DNA of 64,000 nucleotides from Haliotis asinina (taxonomy: Eukaryota; Mollusca; Gastropoda; Lepetellida; Haliotidae). The notes below the pieces were generated by a model. It saw nothing but the letters and a program-made list of their open reading frames with translations. It ran no database searches and was not told the DNA's origin. A program made the position numbers and the translations under genes. Positions within the stretch are counted from its first letter, which is position 1, and every line of letters begins with the position of its first letter. Location: the NCBI RefSeq assembly GCF_037392515.1, contig NC_090280.1:22201118-22265117 (forward strand), given 5' to 3'. Below are positions 35,081-46,670 of the stretch, piece by piece.

Positions 35081-35905
35081 CCAATCCACACCTGAGACAA
35101 CTACCAGATCAGTCGCTGATCTACTCAGTAGACAAAGAAACTCTTCTCAGTCTTGGTCTGTTCTAAGGTCAAGGCAGTGGTTTTCTCACAGGTTAAGAGG
35201 TACTCCTGAAAAAGGTTAACTATGACACATTTTCATCTTAAACGAAATAAAAGTGCTGAAAATGACATTTGTAAATGTCGCCATTTTTACACATTATGAT
35301 TTCGCGATTCACAGCGCTACTTTGGTGCGTGTTTTGTAAAATTTCAAAAATTACATGAAATTACCAATGGTAATTCTGAAATGTCCCCGATAAAACTGGA
35401 ATCGGATGGCATGTTTACGAAAACACAGGAACTCGAACAAGAACACAAAAGAGGAAGTGAGCTACTGTTTACAAAATCACATCTGTCGAAGGCCATGAGC
35501 CATGAGACGTCTATTACATTACGTATATATCACACTCACCACCGAATTCCTACACGATAGAATCAACGCAAATAACCTCTTTCACCAATACCAAGGCCCC
35601 AGATGAAATCAAAACATATTGGATGTGAAAACAAATGCTGTGCTGGTAAGCTGCGTTTGTTGAAAAGGCAGCAATAAAAAAATCCGGTATTCATACTGTG
35701 TAACATTTCCACAATATCCAGACATCCATTCGTCTGTTCCGTCTAAAACAAACTTTGCCTACACTATATGTGTATTTTCCCTTTGGCTTCTACAGTTACG
35801 ATATATCATATAATTACCGTGTCCGGTCAGACAATCTATAGTGACCAACACCATGAGCATCAGTCTACTTAACTGGGATACGATGAAATGTGCCAACCAT
35901 GTCCC
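35081..35905. other. Interval without recognised features
   Basis: Part of the large nuclear receptor intron. No exon, repeat or RNA gene was recognised. Confidence 0.4.
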
Positions 35906-36400
35906 ATATCATAACATAGACTTAAGACAGTCGTAAGGTGATCGTAACTTCCATACCATACGCTTATGAAAGTCGCAGCACTAAGGTGATAGCAACTCCT
36001 ATACCATAACATAGATTTACAACAGTCGCAGCACTAAGGTGATAGCAACTCCCATACCATAACATAGACTTACAACAGTCACAGCACTAAGGCGATCGCA
36101 ACTCCCATACCATAACATAGATTTACAACAGTCGCAGCACTAAGGTGATTGCAACTACCATACCACAACATAGACTTACGACAGTCGCAGCACTAAGGTG
36201 ATCGCAACTCCCATACCATAACATAGACTTACAACAGTCGCAGCACTAAGGTGATCGCAACTCCCATACCATAACATAGACTTACAACAGTCGCAGCACT
36301 AAGGTGATCATAACTACCATATCATAAGACAAACTGACGACAGTCGCAATATTAAGATGTCGTAGCTTCCATACCGTAATACAGACTTACGACAGCCAGA
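35906..36400. repeat. 53-bp minisatellite, about 9 copies
   Basis: The unit is cataacatagacttacaaca + gtcgcagcactaaggtgatc + gcaactcccatac. It is similar to a single unit at 60410-60465 that lies inside what looks like a palindromic MITE, so the array probably grew from a MITE interior. It ends 36 bp before the first zinc-finger exon, in intron sequence. Confidence 0.9.
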
Positions 36401-36435
36401 ACACGAAGGTTGTTATCGATAACAATAGTTTTTAC

Positions 36436-36572
36436 CTTGCAAGCTTCACATGTGACAATCCCATAGTGTATTCCTGATGCTGGGCTTTGGCACACTTTGC
36501 ATGGAGGCAGGTAGGCTGGTTTCACTGGCGCATTGGTGGGCTTGTTTCTTACTCCTTTCTGTTTGGTTGAGT
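36436..36572 (-). CDS. Nuclear receptor exon: first zinc finger of the DBD
   Basis: 137 bp; starts with two bases of a split codon and ends phase 0. It encodes a basic linker (STKQKGVRNKPTNAPVKP) and the first finger LPPCKVCQSPASGIHYGIVT then CEACK. Spacing C-x2-C-x13-C-x2-C is exact. The P-box reads CEACKG across the intron instead of the common CEGCKG. The acceptor is gttatttcag|ac and the donor gcaag|gtaaaa. Together with five downstream exons it gives 424 residues plus stop. It looks NR1-like; I cannot name an orthologue. Upstream exon(s) with the A/B region are not proven. Confidence 0.92.
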
Positions 36573-36821
36573 CTGAAATAACATTGATGGGCTTGAGTGA
36601 ATGTTGCTTAGCGTCGCTGTTGGCAGTAATCTTTCACATGACAGTCGTCTTGAGAAGTGTACACCAGCTCAACCTACTACCGATATGAATATGACGTTTT
36701 AATAACACAGTCACGTTTTAATAACATTTACAGTTTAGGTAGCATTTCATATCAAATGCTTGTATACTTTTTCCATGTCATCATAGTCATAAGTCTTTCA
36801 TATATTTTCTGTAAGAAAATG

Positions 36822-37180
36822 AAAGTCACAGATACTTATAGAAGGCATGGCACGTCACAGATGTGTCTAGAAGGCATGGCATGTCTCAAATGTGTCTAGA
36901 AGGCATGGCAAGTCACAGATATTTATAGAAGGCATGGCAAGTAACAGAAGTGTCTAGAAGGCATGGCATGTCTCAAATGTGTCTAGAAGGCATGGCATGT
37001 CTCAAATGTGTCTAGAAGGCATGGTATATCACAGATATTTCAAGTAGCCGTGGTAAGTCACAGATATTTATAGAAGGCATGGCAAGTCACAGATATTTAT
37101 AGAAGGCATGACATGTCACAGATATTTCAAGAAGATATCGCAAGTCACAGATATCTCTAGAAGGTACCGCAAGTCAAGGT
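36822..37180. repeat. 29-bp minisatellite, about 12 copies
   Basis: The unit is agaaggcatggcaagtcaca + gatatttat, with variants (gtgtct for atattt). Open frames over it are not genes. Confidence 0.9.
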
Positions 37181-38236
37181 TACTTCCACATGGCGTCGCA
37201 AGTCAAATATACTCTTCCAAAACGTAGGGGAACTGTACTTTCAATGTACGATTGTCGAAATTGGGAGATATATGGGATTGAATCAATGTTGATACATTAA
37301 TAATGGATGTTTTGAGAATGCATCACCATATGGAGTTCATTCAAAGCAAAGGTGTTCGTTCAGTTATCCGCCTTGTTAGGTGACTGGGATATGACATGAA
37401 AATTTCAGGTTTACAATTTTCAGTGAGTAGTGTGTGATTTGACCCTAAAAGCCCTGACCATGCACAAATGCAAGAAAATTACTGGAAAAAATGGTCTACA
37501 GTGATTTATCGACATGCCTGAAAAAGATTCATGATGACACCCCATGCACGTGTAGGAGGCTCCCACGTTGTGCACGTGCTTCCCATGCATTGTGTTTGCG
37601 TGTGGTGATAACGTGAAATGATGCTGAATACACAAGATGGATGTCATTGTAACGTTTCTTGATAGGATTTCTTTCGACCAGACTTCAGAGTTCAGGTTCC
37701 CCTACTTTTATTGAAGAATGATATTTTTATAGGGCATGGTAAGCTTTCATGTCCCAAACTGATACCATTACTGATTTCATCTTTGAAAATATACTATGTC
37801 AACTAGATTGCCTTCAGTTCTGCTCTGATTATGAACAACGGATTCAGGCTGGCGATTTAATTGCATCCGGTAAATGGTTTTTATATACGTGTACACCTCC
37901 TAATATAGCAATGAACAATACATACTCGTACGTACGCACGAATGAGTATTTTTTTCGTACGTACCTTCACTGATGTCGTAACTTGTCATGTAATTTATCT
38001 CATTGTAGCCGTCACAATTTACACCAGAACATGCTGTCACAGTGAATAACTGCTCACCTTTCACTCTAGCCCCGAGAAACGTGGTATAACGCTTTTACAT
38101 TAACAGGTAATGTGTCTTAACTGTCAAAAAAATAATATATTCGAGAGTTTATCATGACTGAAGCTGCTCGTTAAAGCTCACAAGCGCAGATAAAAGCGGT
38201 TAAAGATGTGCTGTTAAACCCGTTTGATGGTATTAC
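37181..38236. other. Interval without recognised genes
   Basis: A - strand open frame at 37420-37647 shows no recognisable domain. No repeat family was recognised. Confidence 0.4.
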
Positions 38237-38395
38237 AGGTTGATCCGTGTATCTGAACCAACATAATGAGCGACTGGAAGAATAACGGACTGACAGCAAA
38301 GGGGAATGCAAAACTGGTGGTCGTGGGAGACTGGGATCCTTGCTCTGGGACATACAGGAGACTCATCACGTCTTCATTGGCATGGACAAACAGCC
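38237..38395 (-). CDS. Candidate N-terminal exon of the nuclear receptor (tentative)
   Basis: One - strand frame is open and protein-like (HANEDVMSLLYVPEQGSQ, SPTTTSFAFPFAVSPLFFQS). It ends at a possible donor aacct|gtaata in phase 1, the phase required by the first zinc-finger exon at 36572. No start codon or acceptor could be fixed; the upper boundary is a guess. It may be the A/B region or chance. Confidence 0.25.
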
Positions 38396-38439
38396 TTTCA
38401 CATCATTAAAATGTATTCAAACTATAAAAACCATTAACT

Positions 38440-38675
38440 AACTCTCTCTCTCTCTCTCTCTCTCTCTCACTTTCAGCAATATTCCAGCTATAGGCGGCAG
38501 TCTGTAAATAATCGTGCCTGGATCAGATAATCCAGTGATTAAGCATGAATCCACGGATCTGGGATAGGATGACGTGTATCAGACAAGTCTGACCACCAAA
38601 TTCCGTTAGTCGCCTCTTAAGAAACGCATGGGTAACTGAAGACCAGTTCTAACCCGGGACCTCACAGGTCTTTGC
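38440..38675 (+). repeat. (TC)n followed by 270-bp dispersed repeat
   Basis: ctctctctctctctctctct runs to about 38467, then cagcaatattccagctat..cagtctgtaaataatcg..ccagtgatt..tctgaccaccaaattccg..cgcctcttaag..cgggacctcac. Confidence 0.85.
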
Positions 38676-39282
38676 GAAAGAAGACTTACATGTAGGATAC
38701 ATGGCAAACAAACAACTTGCAGAGGATCCATGGTAAAGCATGTGGTTTATACTAGCTGTTTCGCAAACAAATCTTTCATCAAACATTAATATGGTCATTG
38801 ATTTGCACCCTGATTGTTAATGTAATTTTTTCAATGATGAAGAATGAAATGTGCGTTTCAAGATAAAAATGAATAACATATCCGCTTTCGTGTAGGTCTT
38901 CTGTCAAGCTTCGACAATGACAACGATCCTGGTAAATGCATATCAATCAATGTGATTTCTGTTTCATACATTAGAATTTGAGACACATCACTGAAAATTT
39001 GATCTTTTCCATATTAGTTCTTCTGGACATGGATCATATTCCTAGGAAATCACCATGGTTACATAGATGATATTTTGCATGCATTGTGTTATGTGGTATT
39101 AGAAAATGTTGACAATATGTGTGAAGGCATACATAACGTGGCTATGAGATAACGGTCAGTTAGTGACTTCGAGCGGCCTTCCCTATTTGTCTGAAGTGAT
39201 ACACTGGGACAGGCTAACTGGAAATCCGGTTGGAATACAAACTGAAATCGACGATTATCCTCTAGCTTCTATTCGCGTTTAT
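38676..39282. other. Interval without recognised features
   Basis: AT-rich sequence; no gene or repeat recognised. Confidence 0.4.
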
Positions 39283-39418
39283 GGTTCCGGGAAGTGGTTA
39301 AGACGTTTTCTAGTTAGACCCGGGTTCGAGTCAATAAATAAGTAGCATGCCCACTGCTGATAATATTGCTGGAATATTTCTTAAAGCGGCGTAAAACCAT
39401 ACTCAACACACACTCACT
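39283..39418 (+). repeat. tRNA-derived SINE
   Basis: gggaagtggttaagacgttt..agacccgggttcgagtcaat..gataatattgctggaatatt..gcggcgtaaaaccatactc. Confidence 0.8.
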
Positions 39419-39811
39419 CTATTAGTGTTTCAATGTTAAACAGATCATGTGCCAAATGGACCAAACAGTTTCCGGATATTTCGGAGTACACTGACGAAAT
39501 AATTCGTCACTGGTCACAAATACACTGGTGGTATAACGCATAATTCTGTTAATCATTGATCTCGTGTTTGACAATCGTAAATTGAAAACCTGAAGTCTGA
39601 TATCTAGTGTTAGGAGTCCCTGTTTATGCTATACAGAGGGCTTTATCCCTTGTATGTTTCAGGACGTGGTTAACCATATCACAAAAAAGACATTTTTCGG
39701 GAACATCTGTGGGTACAAGGATGACCCCATTACATGCTAAATACTCTATTATTACTTACCCACAATAATTTGCATTGTTTATTGTCTCATTCAGCGATAC
39801 AATGGACCGTA

Positions 39812-39905
39812 CGATTACATGCAAGCCTGTCCATCCGATCCCATCAGTCGCCCCTTACGACACGGATGGGTTGCTGAATATCAATTCTAAAAAGGATCTT
39901 CACGA
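39812..39905 (+). repeat. 270-bp dispersed repeat, 3' fragment
   Basis: tacatgcaagcctgtccatc..cgatcccatcagtcgcccct..tacgacacggatgggttgct. The open frame over it is not a gene. Confidence 0.65.
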
Positions 39906-41337
39906 AGGTGAATTATATGTAATCGTGAGCATGCTTGATCCAGATTTGTCTACATGTCATATGCTTTGGATAAGCCAAGAACTACTTATGGACATTTCCA
40001 TGAAAATCCGAGGATGATGTGGAAGAATGTGACACTGTTTATAATGTGAGATATACAAACACTTCAACAACAAAGTTGTCACAATTTCGGTAAGCAAAGA
40101 TTATTTGTATTGATTCATACTCATATATTTCACGTCAAACGGTATCATTTTCTTTGTTTTGGGGAGTTTCCCAATAAACTGGAAGAGCCTAAAATCCCCT
40201 GGTAGATTGTTCTGTGGTAACAGCGTTTCGAACAAAGCGTACGTTTGAGCGCTGTAGATTGTTTATTCATGACATTAAACTTGCCAATGAAATCTGCATC
40301 AATGGGTTCCTTGCACATGCTTGGATGCAAATGATTTAATAAAATAACAAAGAATTTGGTTAACCTACTAACTGTCCTTTGTGAAGAGGATAGACAACAA
40401 AATCTGTATGGTAATGTACATGTTCATTTGAACAATGAATATATCTACACGTTTCAACCCAAGAACTAAGAAAGCGTGTAACACTGATTAATTTCTAATT
40501 AACGTGGGTTAAACAGGTTCTTTAGGATCTGGAATGGGATGTGTTGCTTTTATTGAAATTGAAATAACAAAATGAAAAGTCGATCTAAAAAAACAACTGT
40601 GAAGCAAGTTGTAAGTGAATAAAACCTTACGACATACGCAAGTAAGTTAAAAACTGTTAACTGAGTAGCGACATGAATTTACTAACTACAAACTCACTTG
40701 GTCGCAGACATCCTCTGCCGGTGTTTGTGATGACTAAGGGAAATTGGTCCATACAGAAGGAATGCAGGTTCCATCTAACCTTAGAGAAACACAGCTAACA
40801 TCTGATGTTGAGATAAGCAAACGGTTCGTGTGGATATTAATTCGCACATGCGCATGTATATATACGTCAAGTGGGATTAGTAAGTAAAGATGATACGGAT
40901 TCCAAACAAAACACGTGGTGCTCCATTTTTGAGGCAGTGAAAATTTTCTCTTAATATGCATTTGTGAATTTGAAATGTTGAACATCAAAGTTCCTGTTAT
41001 AACGTATAATTGTCACTTATGATGCATATATAGCGGTTGATATGACATGTATATCTATTTAACGAACAGAGTGAGACTGTTCAGCGTAAGGGTCACTGTG
41101 ACATTCCGTTCAGACTTCATTTGCATACGACACAAGATATTCCGGAGAACGACTTCAGTACGTCTGTACTCCTCCCTATCGTCATGTGATTAAATGGTCA
41201 GATTAGTATGTCAGATAAAAGAATGAAATCTTTGCATTTTGTGTTTAGGTGAAGTCTATGTACACAGGCCCTCGCGTCTTTGGGAGGACTGAAGATATGA
41301 AAACATGAGATGACCCCCCAACAGGAAATACTTCACA
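39906..41337. other. Interval without recognised features
   Basis: No gene, RNA or repeat recognised on either strand. Confidence 0.4.
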
Positions 41338-41618
41338 GTGAGTGCGTGAGTGAGTGAGTAAGTTTGGTTTTACGCCGCACTCAGCAATATTCCAGTTATA
41401 TGGCGTCGGTCCGTAAATAATCGAGTCTGGACCAGACAATCCAGTGATTAACAACATGAGCATCGATCTGAGCAATTGGGAACCGATGACATGTGTTAAC
41501 CAAGTCAGCGAGCCTGACCACCCGATCCCGTTAGTCACCCGTTAGTTACAAGCATAGTCGCCTTTTATAGCAAGCATGAGTTGCTGAAGGCCTATTCTAT
41601 CCCGGACCTTCACGGGCC
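41338..41618 (+). repeat. 270-bp dispersed repeat, full-length reference copy
   Basis: Begins gtgagtgcgtgagtgagtga, then ggttttacgccgcactcagc, aatattccagttatatggcg, ccagacaatccagtgatt, gaaccgatgacatgtgtt, cacccgatcccgttagtcac and ends cccggaccttcacgggcc. It is the best-preserved copy in the window. Confidence 0.9.
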
Positions 41619-41654
41619 TTACAGTGCACTAAATCATAACTTATATCTATTCTA

Positions 41655-41735
41655 CTGTGAGCCCATATCTAGTGTCCCCCGCAGTAGTCTTGCTGGAATA
41701 TTGCAAAAAGTGGCGCAAAAACCACACTCACCCGC
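41655..41735 (+). repeat. SINE 3' part
   Basis: gtgagcccatatctagtgtc..cccgcagtagtcttgctgga..atattgcaaaaagtggcgca. Confidence 0.75.
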
Positions 41736-42017
41736 TCGCTACATCTGCACGCAGAGAGTATACTTGGTATTTAACCTGAGACGACACTTTGCAACAAACT
41801 CTGAATCGCCGGTAGCATGTGTGGTGTCTTTTCGGCGGGTGATCGATGCTCGTGATCTCATTCACTAGGTTGTTGGGTACCGTCTTGATTAAAAGAGCGC
41901 CGAGGCAGAACATATAGCTGGAAATTGATGTACGACTTTGAACAATATATAACCATACCTGTTTCTACTTCTTCTAAGTCCGTATATGAATCGCTAATTC
42001 CCATGCCCCAAATGTAT

Positions 42018-42130
42018 CGTCATTTCGCTCGAATTGCGCAGATCGATGTTCATGCTGTTGGTCATTGGACTGTCTCGTCTAGAGTCGATTATTTACAGGT
42101 CGTCGCCATGTAGCTGGAATCTTGCTGCTG
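42018..42130 (-). repeat. 270-bp dispersed repeat fragment, reverse
   Basis: cgaattgcgcagatcgatgt..catgctgttggtcattggac..gattatttacaggtcgtcgc, complement of the family middle. Confidence 0.7.
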
Positions 42131-42317
42131 AAGACTGCTGAATGTGACATGAGCAATACCTGCGTGAGAGTTGGTTGGAATGAAGGTGTTTAGGTTGAAC
42201 CCCTTGCTGGCATGCTCCAAGATCCTGCAGACTGCTGATTATTTGAGATGGTTCAGTACAGCGCTGGTCAGCGTCTCCCTCCAAATAAGAAGATATATCA
42301 GTATCTTCAGAGTAAGA

Positions 42318-42475
42318 AAGTGAGTATGGTTTTATGCTGTTCTTTTAGCAATATTGCAACTACACACGGCGGGAGACACCAGACATGGGGCTCACACCTT
42401 GTACACAAGTGGGGAATAAAACCCAGGTCTTCGGCGTGACGAGCGAACTTTTAATCACTTGACCGCCCCGCCACC
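42318..42475 (-). repeat. SINE, reverse orientation
   Basis: + strand: gtgagtatggttttatgctg..gggagacaccagacatgggg..ggggaataaaacccaggtct..aatcacttgaccgccccg. Confidence 0.8.
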
Positions 42476-43005
42476 CCCACGTTGGGGAGATAACTGTGTT
42501 TGACTACTTGGAAAGGGAATCGTACTCTCTTAAACTGAGCCTGACAATGTCAGTTATTGTTGATTATAGTGATGCATTTAACAACATTCACGTATATTTG
42601 TCATTCTGAAACATGAAATGTTCGGTGTTGTATTGCCATGTACATCCTTGTGTCATATTGTAAATCCAGTGTTTATTAAAGTGACCATAAGCGTACGCTA
42701 AGAGTCTATGTGCAGTAGGTTGCGCATCGCCATATGTTGTTGAAAGGCGAAACACTAGCAAATGAAAATCGTATCAACCAGGCTAGAAATAGAAAATCTG
42801 CACACGACATGATAGTGACACTACCGAGTCTCGGGGCAGACAGTTGTACAGAATTCAGAGTCACTCCAGAATTTGCAGTACCATAGAAAACAGAAGTTGC
42901 AATCCTGCTAAAACAGGAATATTTATATTCTTTGTTTAGTTTAAAAAGACAATACGTCCATCTTAACGCTTGTTGCCATCCTGCTAAAACTGCCATGCAT
43001 ATATA

Positions 43006-43910
43006 CCGAGGGAAAAAAATAAGGGATCACGTGAAAGCACACGTGTTCCCGTATTTTGGTCTATTTTTGCACAAGATATGTGATAACAAAGCTTGTGAAG
43101 AAACTTGGAAAAATACAAGAACACTGGTCCTTTCATGTGATCCCTTATAAACCTTATATTTTAAGAATACACGCAGACATTCTATCTTTGTTACAACACA
43201 ACTAAGAGCAGTCAACTATTGGGTAACGTTATTATGTATGAATGCTTATAGATACCCATATCAATGTTATCGCATGTTAAAACAACTAGATGATAAAGGT
43301 AAGAACAGCTGGGTGTCTGATATCAGAAATATTCTTTTTAAGTGTGTGTTTTCTTATGTTTGGATGTCGGTGATATAAAGCTGTTTAATTCAATTTTTAA
43401 ACAAAGACTAATAGACATATTTTCCAAGATTGGCATGCTGATGTACATTCATCTGAATATCTTTCCCATCATGCTTTTGTAAAATCGTTACTGGAGCAGA
43501 AAAATTACAGAAAAATATATAACTGTATTACATTACAAATCTTTGAGAAGAGCTTTCTGTAAATTCAGAATCTCCATGCATGATTTCAGTGTACAATCTG
43601 AACGTAAATGTGAAAATTTATATCCAAATGAAATTTTATGTGTAAATTGTAATTATGGCAATCAGGTCGAGGATGAATATCATGTGTTACTTGCACTACC
43701 GAGATCTGCGAAAGAAATATCTTCCAAGCTTATGTATAAGGATCAACATTCTATGACAAATCTTTTAAATTCTAAGAATGAAGATGTTATTATCTCCGTT
43801 GCACGTTTTCTGAAAAATGTGTTTATTTTTAGAGGTAAAACGTGATAAGTATGCAAATGAGAAAAACATGTAAATGTACTATGGGTCGTTTGGCCTAAAT
43901 ACTGAATAAA

Positions 43911-43942
<32 letters not shown>

Positions 43943-43965
43943 GATCCCTTATATTTTCCCCTCAG
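43006..43965. mobile_element. Foldback MITE split by a LINE insertion
   Basis: The termini ccgagggaaaaaaataaggg (43006) and ccttatattttcccctcag (to 43965) are inverted repeats flanked by TA. Inside, aagggatcacgtgaaagc (43021) pairs with ctttcatgtgatccctta (43130-43147). Without the LINE and one duplicated target the MITE would be 156 bp. Confidence 0.8.
43150..43940 (+). mobile_element. 5'-truncated LINE fragment inside the MITE
   Basis: It is flanked by a 13-bp target duplication gtgatcccttata (43137-43149 and 43941-43953). Broken coding runs VNYWVTLLCMNAYRYP, QLDDKGKNSWVSDIRNILF and, open at 43543-43845, AFCKFRISMHDFSVQSERKC, ILCVNCNYGNQVEDEYHVLL. This is the C-terminal CxxC..ExEYHxLL zinc-ribbon region found after the reverse transcriptase of many molluscan LINEs; the usual second Cys pair is lost (LALPRS for L-x-CPR). 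The 3' end is ggcctaaatactgaataaac followed by (TGTC)n. Confidence 0.85.
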
Positions 43966-43984
43966 TATATGTCCCTGAGGCGTA

Positions 43985-44290
43985 TTGCGTAAATGCAAAA
44001 TGTCCATTTTGATCGTAAGTTATATAATGATGCTAGAAATAGATTTATTAATCCTTTTTGGGGTGATAACGTCAGCAAACAAAACTTAATGCATATACTT
44101 AACAATAACGATAAAAAATGTTTAAATGTATACATAAAACTAGACCTTCAACTCTGAAAACATGAACCTGTCATATTTATGTGCGCTTATTTCAACTCAT
44201 TTATCTTGTATTAGGGGCCATTGGCCTTTATGCTGACTAACCTATCGGTATCCCTGTCTGTCTGTCTGTCTAAATAAATAAATAAATAAA
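43985..44290 (+). mobile_element. LINE 3' end fragment with (CTGT)n(AAAT)n tail
   Basis: DARNRFINPFWGDNVSKQNL and MHILNNNDKKCLNVYIKL resemble the extreme C-terminus of LINE proteins. The 3' end ggggccattggcctttatgc..ctgtctgtctgtctg is like that of the neighbouring copy. Confidence 0.6.
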
Positions 44291-46399
44291 ATATTTATTA
44301 AAATGATTGCATGCGTTCACGAAGCACGTACGGTAGGAGGCACAGCGCCATATATTGTTGAAAGGTTGACTACAGTTTATCTAGTACAATCACGTGCTTT
44401 CTATTTTGGTATATTACAAATCCAACTTGACTTGAAATAAGTCTATGAATAATTCCTATATTTTTTACCGATTTATATTTTAGCATCAACCAGGCACTTA
44501 TCAACATACTAGATGCCCACAGTCTGAAACCAGGCGACCCTGAGCACAGCCACATACAGTCCCGCCAGGCTGCTTTTAAACCTGTTTAAGGTCAACTTCA
44601 TGAGATCTAACGGAGAACGCTCCCTACTGCCTTTAGAACATGCCGCGTCATGTCCTGTGTGAACTCACATGACTGTCTTTACAACCATTCGTGCATACAT
44701 TAACATAATCTGTTCCTGTATATAACGCTATATGACCTTTCGTTAACATAGTCCATCTATTCTGAACAATGGCGATTATCGATATTGAAACAAAATCGTG
44801 GTGTGCACATTTTGTTAATCCGTGCTGGTCTTCTTTCACGGTTAATATCGAAGATCATAATAGAAATTGATGCAACTTAAAAAATTAGTTTAGGCATAGT
44901 TTTTGCGTAGCTTACATATGGTAACCAGAAACCGTGCAATCATACTAGTACACCTCAACGTCCAAGGGAAGCGTGCAAGAGAGAAACTTGGAACTTATGA
45001 CCTGTTCCTGAAAGTGGTTCTACAGCCGAGTAGCTTTGGACCATTCCACATGGTCGGTATATAAAATATAAAGAAAACGAAACAAAAAGACATGTCACAA
45101 GTGTTGGTATTGGCATACAAACTACGATACATCATATTACTAAAACTTTAGTCACGACTGATATTGCAAAGTATAGTCGATACGAATCCCGATTCAAAGG
45201 TGGCGATATGTATCACGATACTGAAATCCTTAATTCTAACACTATCTATAAAACACCTTCAGATCAAAACAAAACCATTTTAAAATATTTTATAACATTC
45301 CGCCAGTGTTTTTTTAAACATTCGGAAACTAGATCATTAAGGTTATACACAGACTTTGTGAATGTCAATGAAAAGCGATCGCTATGTTTGGCACAGTTCC
45401 TGACGCAAGAATGTTCGAAAAACCTATGACGGGACAATACGTACGCATTTATTCTAATTGACAGATATCACAGTAAAACATCGATATATCGTGACCCATT
45501 TGAAGTATCGTGTCGGGATATACGACAATGTAAAACTGTGTATTGATTCACTGTATCGGCAGCCCATGAATCCATACATCGATGCGAATCGATGAATCGC
45601 CACACCACTACATACTACAGAGACTCGGGCATAGGTAGTTCTGCAAAAAACGTTTAGTTTCATTTTCTGTATAATTAAGACAGATAACCAGACTCTTTCC
45701 CAACAATGGGAAGAAATTTTGTTGCTCCACCTATTACTGAGTTAATAAACTAAACTCACAAAAAGGCAAAACCACACAGTACGATTAGATGGAGTGTCAC
45801 GTATTTGACGTCATACCATCAGGATAATCTTGACGAGCAGATCAGACTCCAAGAACAGATATGACTGCTTCTGATACAGCAAAGTTCAAGTCTGACCATT
45901 CAGCAGTATATACTTACACACACAAGTACAAACCTATTGCAACACCTAGGATTCCTAACCTCCATATAACCATGTATATTGATATCATTATGATGTTTGT
46001 TTATATGATTGTTTTGACACATTGGACACCCTCCATTCAATTTAGACATGAAGCGTCCTTCATTCAGTTTAGATATGAAACTGTAATAATCAGTGGCTGG
46101 CATCTGGTACACACATGTACCCGTCATTAATTTAAGATCAAATTTCAGTAAACTGTTACAATCCCTTGCATTGGAAAATCAGTCATTTCTATACTTATAA
46201 ACACATATATATGAGTTCTTCAACTGGCAAGTTATTATGGAAGCTGTCATGTCACTGAAGGTGACTGTGTGAGTGACTGGTTGGCAAGCATTGACCGACT
46301 ATCAACAAACTGACCAGAAAGCATAAGCAAGCCACTGGCCATAAGGGTCATCGGCGTTCAGGTCAAGCAAACCCTTTATCAGAATCACAATGCTTTTTT
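44291..46399. other. Interval without recognised genes
   Basis: Around 45160-45200 and 45475-45600 are cgata/tatcgtg-rich stretches (catcgatatatcgtgaccca, gaatccatacatcgatgcga) that look like a transposon end or MITE, not resolved. The open frame at 45208-45429 is unidentified. Confidence 0.4.
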
Positions 46400-46670
46400 C
46401 GTTTGTGACAAGTGGCGTTTGCCCCAAAACGGTCCGAAATCGCTCCAAATCAGTCTGATAAAATGTCAGACGACCTACCTCCGACTTCCTTTGGTCAAGC
46501 TCGACGTCACTGGAATTTGAGGTCATGGAGAGATGTCCACTTGTCGGACGAACATGGTTGTTGTAGCCCTTGGCGATGGCCATCTTCTGACAAGAAGGAC
46601 AAGTTTCGTGAACGACAATGCTAGGTCTCATCGTGCACGTGTCAATGCTGATTTCTTAAGTCTAGAGGTG
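46400..46670 (+). pseudogene. Tc1-like transposase remnant
   Basis: Pieces in different + frames: CPKTVRNRSKSV (linker before catalytic core), RRHWNLRSWRDVHLSDE (first Asp block, family pattern W..W..V.FSDE), then directly FVNDNARSHRARVNADFL (second Asp block). The sequence between the first and second Asp blocks is largely deleted. Inactive. Confidence 0.7.

Noticed and set aside
37420..37647. 75-residue - strand frame as an N-terminal exon of the nuclear receptor
   Set aside because: No splice sites of suitable phase and no protein-like composition; the frame at 38237-38395 is a better, still weak, candidate.
42706..42996. 96-residue - strand frame as another receptor finger copy
   Set aside because: No Cys pattern or match to the finger exons.
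43543..43845. 100-residue frame as a host zinc-finger gene
   Set aside because: It is the C-terminal zinc-ribbon region of a truncated LINE, flanked by target duplications.
46302..46631. 109-residue - strand frame
   Set aside because: Antisense of the Tc1 remnant read on the + strand.
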